Assembly: GCA_040756995.1 (NCBI GenBank) | Contig: JBFLYK010000006.1 | Coordinates: forward strand, 132,649 to 196,648 | Direction of reading: 5' to 3' | Length of the DNA: 64,000 nt | Source of the DNA: BP-133 sp040756995 | GTDB taxonomy: Bacteria > Actinomycetota > Acidimicrobiia > IMCC26256 > BP-133 | In this document: piece after piece, positions 32,352-39,032 of the stretch | Layout: every line of letters starts with the position of its first letter | How positions within the stretch are numbered: the stretch's first letter is position 1 | The notes under the pieces: generated by a model | Told to the model about the DNA's origin: nothing | Databases searched by the model: none | What the model saw: only the letters and a program-made list of their open reading frames with translations | Made by a program: the position numbers and the translations under genes

Positions 32352-34127
32352 CTACCAATACTCCTCGTAGTGCAGGTTGCCGCGTTGGTTGCGGTGGTCG
32401 AGGGTGAAGCCTCGTTCGGTGAGGAGCTCGCTCACGCCGGTCGGTTTCGGGAAGACGACTTGGCCGTTTCCGTCGTCGCTGGGGAGGCCGATCATCGCCG
32501 GGTTGCCGCACATGAAGACGTGGGTCGTCTCGGGGGAGAGCTCGACGTCGCACTCCTTGGCGAAGTAGTCGTCGGTGATGAGGTCCTGGATGTAGCGCTT
32601 GGGGATGCCGGGCTCGCGGGTCGGCAGGGGCACGTAGTGGTAGTTCGAGTAACGGGACTCGAGTTCCCGGTGCTTGTCGATGTAGCCGAGGTCGGCCAGG
32701 TTCCGGACGGTCACGGCCGAGATGATCGGGCCCATGTGGCCCTTGCGGAGGAGCTCCACGATCATGGCGTTGTGGGGCGCTTCGCCGGTGCCGGTGGCGA
32801 AGAAGACCACCGTGCCCCGGGGGTCGGTCACCGGCGCCAGCGTGTAGCGGCCGGCGACTTTGGGGCCGAGGTAGATCCGGTCGCCCGGCCGCTTCAGGGC
32901 CAGGCGGGGCGTCAGGCCGGGAATGTTGTCCGGCGTGGGCGGCACCAGCACGATGTAGAACTCGAGCTCGGTGGTGTCGCGCTCCTGGGCCAGGTAGCCG
33001 TGCTCGTCGAAGATGCGGTGCGAGATCGAGTAGGAGCGGCGCACGAGCTTGTCCCACCGGTCGTTGAGGCCGGGGTCCTCGGCGTTGTCGATGCGGTCCT
33101 CCCAGTAGCCGAGGCCGAGGGAGGCGTACTGGCCGGGCAGGTGGTGGATGTCGCCGTGGTCCGGCTTCACGCCCAGGACCCACAGGTCGGAGTGCGTCGG
33201 TTCGAAGTAGGTGATGGTGGCGTTGTAGTGCTCCTTGCGGAGCTCCTCGATGACGGCGGCGAAGCCCCGGCCGTCCTCGTCGATGGCCGGGGGCGGTGCC
33301 GGCGGCGAGAAGTGGGGGAAGACCGCCACGAGCTCGGGCAGGACGGTGGCCGAGGTCAGCTCCGGCGCGCCTTCGGCGTCCTCGGTCGGCAGGCCGAGGA
33401 ACCAGACCCGTCCCGAGCCGGCGGCCTCCTCGGTCAGCCCGACGTCCTCCGGCGTCACCGGAGTTCGGCCGGAGGCGAAGACGACCTTGTCGAACTCCAG
33501 GTCCGGGGTGCGCCGGTCGGCGAAGTGGGCCAACGGCAGGCCGTCGTCTTCGGTGATGCGGGCCGGCACGGCGCGGAAGAGGATCGTGGCCTGCCGCTCC
33601 CGCTCCAGGCGCCGCAGCACCGACTGGCCGATGGGGGAGAGGCGCTTCGGCGTCATGCCGCCGGCGGCCAGGACCACCCGGGCGCCGGCCATGGCCGCCT
33701 TGTCGGCCAGCTCGACGGCATGGTCGGTGTGGCCGACGATGAGGATGTCCTGATCGACCAGCTGACCCGAGAAGCGGTCGACCATGATCCGGTCGGAGAG
33801 CGAGGCGTCGATCGGGGGCTGCCAGACCGAGTTCCCGACGTTCTTGCGGTGGGCCACCACGCAGGCCCGGGCCAGGTAGGAACCCTTGTTGGTGACGATG
33901 GCGAGGTCCTGGCCGGCGAGGTCGATCGACTCCACCGTCTCGCCGAAGCCGACGTCGAGCTGGTGCTCGCCGATCAGCTCGGTGTAGGCGACGGTCGAGG
34001 ACGGCTCGAGGATCCGCACGCGGCCGAGCCCGCCCTTATGGGCGGCGATGGCCACCGACAACCCACCCGAGTTCCCGCCCACCACCACCAGGTCGTAGGC
34101 GCCGTGACTGCCCATACCAGATGACAT
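32352..34127 (-). CDS. Fusion of TrxR-like FAD oxidoreductase and bacterial FNR
   Basis: The 591-residue protein joins two flavoenzyme modules. Residues about 10-290 form a pyridine-nucleotide-disulfide oxidoreductase fold with VVVGGNSGG near the start and a second nucleotide motif (ILIVGHTDHAVELA), but no CxxC redox pair is visible. Residues about 325-591 match bacterial ferredoxin-NADP reductase: GQYASLGLG, RRSYSIS for FAD, and GTGEAPHNAM for NADP, ending EEYW with an aromatic residue. GGGGGAG precedes the ATG. It probably moves electrons between NAD(P)H and a ferredoxin; the fused order is unusual. It appears monocistronic. Confidence 0.82.
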   Translation of the reverse strand: MSSGMGSHGAYDLVVVGGNSGGLSVAIAAHKGGLGRVRILEPSSTVAYTELIGEHQLDVGFGETVESIDLAGQDLAIVTNKGSYLARACVVAHRKNVGNSVWQPPIDASLSDRIMVDRFSGQLVDQDILIVGHTDHAVELADKAAMAGARVVLAAGGMTPKRLSPIGQSVLRRLERERQATILFRAVPARITEDDGLPLAHFADRRTPDLEFDKVVFASGRTPVTPEDVGLTEEAAGSGRVWFLGLPTEDAEGAPELTSATVLPELVAVFPHFSPPAPPPAIDEDGRGFAAVIEELRKEHYNATITYFEPTHSDLWVLGVKPDHGDIHHLPGQYASLGLGYWEDRIDNAEDPGLNDRWDKLVRRSYSISHRIFDEHGYLAQERDTTELEFYIVLVPPTPDNIPGLTPRLALKRPGDRIYLGPKVAGRYTLAPVTDPRGTVVFFATGTGEAPHNAMIVELLRKGHMGPIISAVTVRNLADLGYIDKHRELESRYSNYHYVPLPTREPGIPKRYIQDLITDDYFAKECDVELSPETTHVFMCGNPAMIGLPSDDGNGQVVFPKPTGVSELLTERGFTLDHRNQRGNLHYEEYW

Positions 34128-34229
34128 CGCTCCCCCGATATCCCGATCAGGTCAGGAAAGGTTAAGGGAGGGCCCCGCCGCCGGCCCAACTCGGTCGGAC
34201 GACCGTGCCCCGCACGATGCTCGGCCGCC

Positions 34230-35657
34230 CTACCTCGGGGTTGGTTCGGAGTCGAACGTCGCCAGCCGCCACGGCGTGTTGTCGTGACCGTCCAGCACGA
34301 GCCGCCACCGCTCGGTGAACGTGGTTTCCCGGTGCTTGTCCCCCGAGAGGACCGTCGTGGTATCGCGATCCTCGACGTAGCGGGCGCCGGTGATGTCCGC
34401 CTCGACCGTCATGGCCGGAGGATTGGCGGCTGCGTCGACGGCGGTGATCCGCAGGGCCCTGAGCTTCTGGCCTCGCACGACGAGGCGGCTCCGTCGGCTC
34501 GGGTCGCCCGGGTGAAGCATCTGCGCCCCGACGCCTGGGACGGCGATCGCCTCGAGGGCGGCGTCGTCGCCGTCGACGGCCTCGGTCCAGCCCACTAACG
34601 CTCGGCGGGCGGCCACTTCGAGGACGTCGGGGGCGAAGCGGCCGTCGATGATGGCCATGTCGAGGGCGGCGACGCGGGCGTCGCCGGAGAAGTCGACGTC
34701 GGCGATCTCCCGCACGTCCTCGTCGGCGACGGCGGCCGCCACCGCCCGTTCGGTCACTGCTTCGTCGTGAAGGCGGTCGTCGTCCCACGGTGAGGGGACG
34801 ACGGCGGCGCTGAGGTGGTGGGAGCCCTCGCCCTCCTGCTCGATCGACGCGAGAATCCAGCCGCCATTCCGCCGCGCCAGCGTCCAGTATTCGGACTGGG
34901 TGATGACGCCGTCAGCGTTCGAGTCCTCGTTGCGGGTGTTGGTGTGCCCGTGGCGGTTCGTGACGACATCGTGGAGCGCGACCTCGATGTGGACCACGAC
35001 TCGGTCTTCGGCGTCCCCGGGTCGGTTCACGAGGCCGACGTACTCCACCGTGGGTTCGTGCAGGACGGTGGAGACGTTGTGCCAGCCCTTGCGCTTGAAG
35101 TCCTTGAGCCGCCGCTTCCACTCGACAAGGAGGTCCCGGCCGAGGAGTTCGGCCAGGGTCCGGGAATCCTCCTTGTTCCACGCCGCAATGATGTCGGCGT
35201 GCAGTTCCAGGGCCGCCTCCTTCACGGTCTCCGGCGTGAAGATGGGATCCTCGGCCGCCGCCTCCTCGGCGGCGAGTTCGACCTGGCGGCCCCGAGCCCG
35301 GCGGCGCTGTCTCCGGTACCCGCGTGTGACTCCCGAGCCGGCGCGATGGACCAGCTTGAAGACCCAGGCGACGGCAAGGGCCAGCAGGATCACGATGGCC
35401 ATCGCCATCATGACTTCGACGAAGCCGGCATCCCCACCGCCGCCGGCGCCGCCACCGCCACCAAAGCCGCCGCCGCCACCAAAGCCGCCGCCGCCACCGC
35501 CCCCGCCACCTCCGCCTCCACCTCCGCCTCCACCTCCGCCGAAGCCGCCGGTGCCGCCTCCGGGCGCAGCAACGGCCGGGCGGGCACACGCGATCCCGAG
35601 CGAGGTAACGACGGAACCGGCGAGCAGCAACCGGAAGATGGGCGTGCGGACGCTCAT
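34230..35657 (-). CDS. Exported Tim44-like domain membrane protein with Gly-rich segment
   Basis: The 475-residue protein has a signal peptide (about 1-31), a low-complexity Gly-rich stretch (about 34-80), a membrane helix (about 87-110), a basic stop-transfer region and a Tim44/MBA1-like domain (about 150-300) marked by LLGRDLLVEWKRRLKDFKRKGW, where Trp and Lys face a NTF2-like cavity. The start at 35657 is the one that exposes the signal peptide; the frame is open to 35978. Bacterial Tim44-like proteins are poorly understood and may bind membrane or partner proteins. Function unknown. Confidence 0.8.
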   Translation of the reverse strand: MSVRTPIFRLLLAGSVVTSLGIACARPAVAAPGGGTGGFGGGGGGGGGGGGGGGGGGGFGGGGGFGGGGGAGGGGDAGFVEVMMAMAIVILLALAVAWVFKLVHRAGSGVTRGYRRQRRRARGRQVELAAEEAAAEDPIFTPETVKEAALELHADIIAAWNKEDSRTLAELLGRDLLVEWKRRLKDFKRKGWHNVSTVLHEPTVEYVGLVNRPGDAEDRVVVHIEVALHDVVTNRHGHTNTRNEDSNADGVITQSEYWTLARRNGGWILASIEQEGEGSHHLSAAVVPSPWDDDRLHDEAVTERAVAAAVADEDVREIADVDFSGDARVAALDMAIIDGRFAPDVLEVAARRALVGWTEAVDGDDAALEAIAVPGVGAQMLHPGDPSRRSRLVVRGQKLRALRITAVDAAANPPAMTVEADITGARYVEDRDTTTVLSGDKHRETTFTERWRLVLDGHDNTPWRLATFDSEPTPR

Positions 35658-35757
35658 GAGGAGAGTTTCCCACCCGCGGTCGGTGCCGTCAGGCGAAATC
35701 GCCGACACGTTGGAGTGGGTGGCACACCACACCAACGCCGTCTCTGCGAACATGCTG

Positions 35758-35790
35758 CGTGGTTGTACACATAGGGTGTCGAAAACCACG
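35758..35790. repeat. Hairpin repeat, copy 1 (downstream of AbiEi-like gene)
   Basis: CGTGGTT (35758-35764) and AACCACG (35784-35790) form a perfect stem around the 19-nt loop GTACACATAGGGTGTCGAA. Copy 2 at 36898 has 16 of 19 loop bases identical. One stem pair differs between copies by a G-C to C-G exchange. Confidence 0.75.
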
Positions 35791-35832
35791 GCCGACGTGT
35801 TGGGGTGGATCTGGGGTGAGATGCCAGGCCAG

Positions 35833-36837
35833 TCAGGCGGCGAGTTGTCCGGCTTCAAGTGGGCGCAGCTTCTCCAGCCGGTCTCGCAAGCTGCTCGTCG
35901 ACGGGCGGAGATCGAAGCGGTCGACCGAAACCATGCGCCAGCCCGTCTCGGCCTCGACGCGGTCGAGGCGCTGGTCATCGGCGATCCAGTAACGAGGGCC
36001 GTGGTTCTCGTCGGAGTCGTATTCGATGAACACCTTCCACTCGACGATGCCGAGATCGGCCTTCGCGATGAGGCGGCCGCTCCGGTCCCGGATCTCGACC
36101 TGACGTTGCGCGGGTGGGAACCCCCACTCCTTCAACCGCCGCTGCAGCTTCACCTCGGGCGGACTGCCCGGGAATGCCCCGGAGCGCCAGACGTCAAGCG
36201 CCTCGCGCAGGCGGCCGAGGCCCTCCCGCCGGACGCCTCGGGCCCTCAACCATGCGGCATCGGCCGCCCGAATCAACCGGCTCGGCTGCATGAGCTTCCG
36301 GCAAAGCGCGCTGTCGACGAGATCACAGAGCTCCTCGTCATCAAGTAGCTCAGAACAGTCGAGCACCGTCCGCACCGGCGCTGTACACGGCAGCCGGTCC
36401 TTCACCGCCTTTTCAGCGGACCCGAGGGTCGCTCGCCGGACGGTCGCGCCACGGATCCGCGCACCATTGGCCTTTGGGGGAATGGTGACCTGCGGTTCCT
36501 CCGGCGGCTTGCCAAGGCCGTAGACGGCCGCCGCGGTGAGGTGAGACACGACCGTGCCTGCCGGGCCGGCCAGACAGGCGGTCATCGCGCGCTGCTGCCA
36601 CGATCTCGGTGTGCCCGTCAGAACGAAAACGTCCCGCGCTTCCCGGCGCCACCGCTTCACCCGGACCCTGTAGTCGATCTGGCGATGGCTCAACCCGGCA
36701 TCGCGTGCTTGGGCGCCAGTGAAGGCGCCCCATTGCCGGGAGGCCTTGATCCCTACGAGCTCGTCACCGCTCGTTTGGTTGCTCCGGTTCTTCGCCCCAG
36801 GGACGGCAGGGGACGGGTTCTTCCTCGTCGGGGGCAT
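35833..36837 (-). CDS. AbiEi-like/DUF559-like protein bracketed by hairpin repeats
   Basis: This 334-residue protein has an N-terminal winged-helix region (about 38-75: GAFTGAQARDAGLSHRQIDYRV) as in AbiEi-type antitoxins and relatives, a middle strand-rich part (about 80-180), and a C-terminal domain (about 230-334) resembling DUF559/Vsr-like nucleases, with AKADLGIVEWKVFIEYDSDENH, which holds acidic and Lys residues in a PD-(D/E)xK-like order. No AbiEii toxin is adjacent. There is no ribosome site, but CACAAT lies six bases before the ATG. The hairpins at 35758 and 36898 flank it. It may be a solitary mobile nuclease or a TA-like regulator. Confidence 0.7.
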   Translation of the reverse strand: MPPTRKNPSPAVPGAKNRSNQTSGDELVGIKASRQWGAFTGAQARDAGLSHRQIDYRVRVKRWRREARDVFVLTGTPRSWQQRAMTACLAGPAGTVVSHLTAAAVYGLGKPPEEPQVTIPPKANGARIRGATVRRATLGSAEKAVKDRLPCTAPVRTVLDCSELLDDEELCDLVDSALCRKLMQPSRLIRAADAAWLRARGVRREGLGRLREALDVWRSGAFPGSPPEVKLQRRLKEWGFPPAQRQVEIRDRSGRLIAKADLGIVEWKVFIEYDSDENHGPRYWIADDQRLDRVEAETGWRMVSVDRFDLRPSTSSLRDRLEKLRPLEAGQLAA

Positions 36838-36897
36838 GGAGGGATTGTGACCCGTCCGTCGCCTGACCGCAGCTGAATTACCCAGCCCAGGAGGTGT

Positions 36898-36934
36898 GCC
36901 GTGCTTGTGTACATAGGTTGTCGAAAAGCACGGC
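36898..36934. repeat. Hairpin repeat, copy 2 (between mpaB-like and AbiEi-like genes)
   Basis: GCCGTGCTT (36898-36906) and AAGCACGGC (36926-36934) form a 9-bp stem around GTGTACATAGGTTGTCGAA. It abuts the stop codon of the DUF2236 gene. It is in the same orientation as copy 1, so the pair forms direct repeats around the AbiEi-like gene. Confidence 0.75.
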
Positions 36935-37723
36935 CTAGGCCGGCGGTGCGGCCGATAGGCGCTTGCGCATCTCGCGCAGGTACCAGGTCTTCGGAGCCTC
37001 CCGGAGCGGGACGGGCAGCAGCCGGTAGAGGGGTGCACCGACCGTCCGCAGCAGTTCGTAGCGGCGCTGCTGGCGGCTGTCCCACGAGATCTCGTACTGG
37101 GCGCGGATCCGCTCGGGGAGCCAGGCGGCGGTGAGGAACCGGTTGAGCGGCATGGCCGCCTTGAGGAGCAGCGGGGCGTGCTCCGCCGAGAGCAGGTCGT
37201 GGGCGACCCGCCGGGCCTCGTCGGACACCTCCAGCGTGTCGACCATGTGGTTCCAGTAGGCCCGGAAGGCGGCCCGGTCGGCGGGCCACGACCGGGCCGG
37301 CAGCTGGAGGGCGGTGCCGAGGACGGCGTACTGCTCGTAGACCTTGTCGGCCGCGGCCGCATCCAGCGGGCCGAAGAGCTCTTCGTACAACAGGATCGCC
37401 GTGTCATAGAGGGTGGCCGCCACCCAGAGCTGCAGCTCCGGATCGGTGGCGCGGTAGCCGGCTCCGGTGACGCTGCGGTGCGCCGCCGTCACCTGCGCCG
37501 CCACCGCCTCGATCTCTTCCGGCGTGCCGAAGGTCACGCAGTACACGTAGGTGAGCGTGGCCCGCAGCCGGTCGAGGGGGCGCTCGGCGAAGTCGCTGTG
37601 TTCTGCGACACCCCGTCCGACCGCCGGATGGGCGATCTGCAACAGGATCGCCCGCGCCCCACCGGCCAGCAGCGCCCCCTCCCGGGCCACCAACCCCATC
37701 TCGGCGTTGTCGGGGAGTGTCAT
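36935..37723 (-). CDS. DUF2236/MpaB-family oxygenase-like protein
   Basis: This 262-residue helical protein matches the DUF2236 family named after the fungal oxygenase MpaB; latex-clearing proteins carry a related domain. Visible features are ARAILLQIAHPAVGRGVAEHS with a conserved His near 32, RLRATLTYVYCVTFG, an RSVTGAGYRA segment, and AYWNHMVD with another His. These are consistent with a heme site. Its ATG overlaps the VapC-like gene's stop as ATGA, an odd partnership for a metabolic enzyme. Substrate unknown. Confidence 0.82.
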   Translation of the reverse strand: MTLPDNAEMGLVAREGALLAGGARAILLQIAHPAVGRGVAEHSDFAERPLDRLRATLTYVYCVTFGTPEEIEAVAAQVTAAHRSVTGAGYRATDPELQLWVAATLYDTAILLYEELFGPLDAAAADKVYEQYAVLGTALQLPARSWPADRAAFRAYWNHMVDTLEVSDEARRVAHDLLSAEHAPLLLKAAMPLNRFLTAAWLPERIRAQYEISWDSRQQRRYELLRTVGAPLYRLLPVPLREAPKTWYLREMRKRLSAAPPA

Positions 37724-38124
37724 CGGCGGCCGGGCCTGACCTCGACGAATCCGGCGGCGGAAAAGTCGCCGTCGAAGGCAAGGGCCTCGGTGAGGCGCCG
37801 ACGTTGCATCACCCGGAACGAGACAGCATCGACGAAGGAATACGGGCGCTCGTCATGACGGCGGAGCCAGGCCCACGCGGCCTGGAGGTCTGCGGCCGTG
37901 ACTGTTTCGACTTCGACGTTGGAAAAGGCTCGGATGGCCTCGAGGCATCTGACCGCGCCCTGGTGGTTGCCCCACTGGTTGACCAGGGTCCACGTCTCTC
38001 CAAGAACCCATTCCGTGGTGACGATGCGGGTTCCGGGGTCGATTCGTCTGGCGGCTTCATGGTGCCGGTCCTGTGGCTCGTGGCGCGCAAACCAGAAGCT
38101 CGTGTCGGCGAAGCGGGTCTTCAC
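37720..38124 (-). CDS. VapC-like PIN-domain toxin, module 2
   Basis: This 134-residue PIN domain protein has Asp7 (FADTSFW), Glu43 (VLGETW), Asp99 (FVDAVSF) and Asp118/Asp120 (FDGDF), so the metal site is complete. The GTG start overlaps the antitoxin stop as GTGA. Downstream it overlaps the DUF2236 gene, making a three-gene coupled unit. It is distinct in sequence from module 1, so the two did not arise by recent duplication. Confidence 0.87.
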   Translation of the reverse strand: MKTRFADTSFWFARHEPQDRHHEAARRIDPGTRIVTTEWVLGETWTLVNQWGNHQGAVRCLEAIRAFSNVEVETVTAADLQAAWAWLRRHDERPYSFVDAVSFRVMQRRRLTEALAFDGDFSAAGFVEVRPGRR

Positions 38125-38360
38125 GGCCGTCGTCTCACGCCATAAATCAATTCGTCGAGGTGGCGATACTCGGGCAGGTTCGCCGTGCCCGACCCAGTGA
38201 ACGCTTCCCACGGGTCTTCTGCCAGGTCGCATGCGTTTCGATCCAGCCACTCACGGGCGGCCCGCCTGATGATCTCCGCTTTCGATTCCCCGAGACGCGC
38301 CGCCTGAGCCGCCAACTCGGCATCGAGTTCCTCATCGAGATGGATGTTGATGCGGCGCAT
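38121..38360 (-). CDS. Ribbon-helix-helix antitoxin of VapC module 2
   Basis: This 79-residue protein starts with a ribbon-helix-helix fold (MRRINIHLDEELDAELAAQAARLGES then AEIIRRAAREWL), the CopG-type DNA-binding domain used by many VapB proteins. The acidic tail would bind the toxin. The ATG at 38360 is preceded by TACCAT six bases upstream, so the mRNA is probably leaderless. A large palindrome lies just upstream. A longer open frame to 38438 would erase the operator and is rejected. Confidence 0.87.
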   Translation of the reverse strand: MRRINIHLDEELDAELAAQAARLGESKAEIIRRAAREWLDRNACDLAEDPWEAFTGSGTANLPEYRHLDELIYGVRRRP

Positions 38361-38366
38361 GAGACG

Positions 38367-38397
38367 ATGGTACACACCAGCGATGCGATGGTGTGTA
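38367..38397 (-). promoter_or_regulatory. Leaderless promoter and palindromic operator of VapBC module 2
   Basis: On the minus strand, TACCAT (38372-38367) lies six bases before the antitoxin ATG. TACACACCA (38371-38379) and TGGTGTGTA (38389-38397) are perfect 9-bp arms around nine bases. The operator touches the -10 box, fitting autorepression by the ribbon-helix-helix protein. Confidence 0.75.
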
Positions 38398-38419
38398 TGA
38401 GGGCGACGCCGGAGGCGGC

Positions 38420-38869
38420 TCACGGCACGTCCCACCATTCGCCGTCCATACCCACCGCAATCCTGGTGCTCCGAATCAACTCGCTGTCCCCGTCGCAGCC
38501 GAACCAGTCGACGAGATGCACCCCGAACGCCGCGGCGGTCTGCCGCAGCGCCTCGAACCGAGGGCCGAGGTCAGGGGGAGGGGGTGCCATCCGCACCGGT
38601 TCGTCGTTGAAGACGATCGCCGCCTGCGGCACGACTGCACTGTTGAACAGATGCTCGAGGCAACAGGCGAGAGCCAGATCGAGAGGGTCGGTCGTCCTTG
38701 TATAGGCGATGCCCAGCAAGGCACCGGTCCGGTCGGCGGCGCCGACGAGCACGCGACCGGGACCGAACACCCGCTGGTCCATAGCCATCGACCAGGCGTC
38801 CTCCCGAAGCGACATCGCATTCGGCTCCACCGCTACGACGAGTTCGACGACGATGGTGTCGGGTTCCAT
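38420..38869 (-). CDS. Hypothetical protein, possible degenerate RadC/JAB-like domain
   Basis: This 149-residue protein has an excellent CGGAGGTG site and normal codon bias, so it is a real gene. Residues about 85-135 run parallel to the RadC/JAB core: IVFNDEPVRMAPPPPDL stands where HNHPSG-x-x-x-PS-x-D would be, followed by L-x-x-x-AAAFGVHLVDW and a GD pair. The metal-binding histidines are absent. The resemblance is weak and inferential. The gene lies between VapBC module 2 and an ABC exporter. Function unknown. Confidence 0.6.
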   Translation of the reverse strand: MEPDTIVVELVVAVEPNAMSLREDAWSMAMDQRVFGPGRVLVGAADRTGALLGIAYTRTTDPLDLALACCLEHLFNSAVVPQAAIVFNDEPVRMAPPPPDLGPRFEALRQTAAAFGVHLVDWFGCDGDSELIRSTRIAVGMDGEWWDVP

Positions 38870-39032
38870 GTGAGCACCTCCGCAGGGGAGGCGGGCTGCG
38901 GGCCCGCCGCGATCAGTTCCTTGGACCCGCAGAGGGTCGAGGGCACAGCGGACCCAAAATGCGAACGCAGGGTCAGCGCCTGGCCGGTGGTGATCCTACG
39001 GCGGCCCTGTCCGCCGCCGCCCGCCAATTACG

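Noticed and set aside
32370..34124. A 584-codon plus-strand frame opposite the flavoprotein fusion
   Set aside because: Composition is Gly/Val/Glu/Arg shadow sequence; the minus strand has clear FAD and NADP motifs.
35440..35550. Repetitive (CCGCCGCCA-type) tract as a CRISPR or minisatellite
   Set aside because: It encodes the Gly-rich segment of the Tim44-like protein; units are short and in frame, with no spacers.
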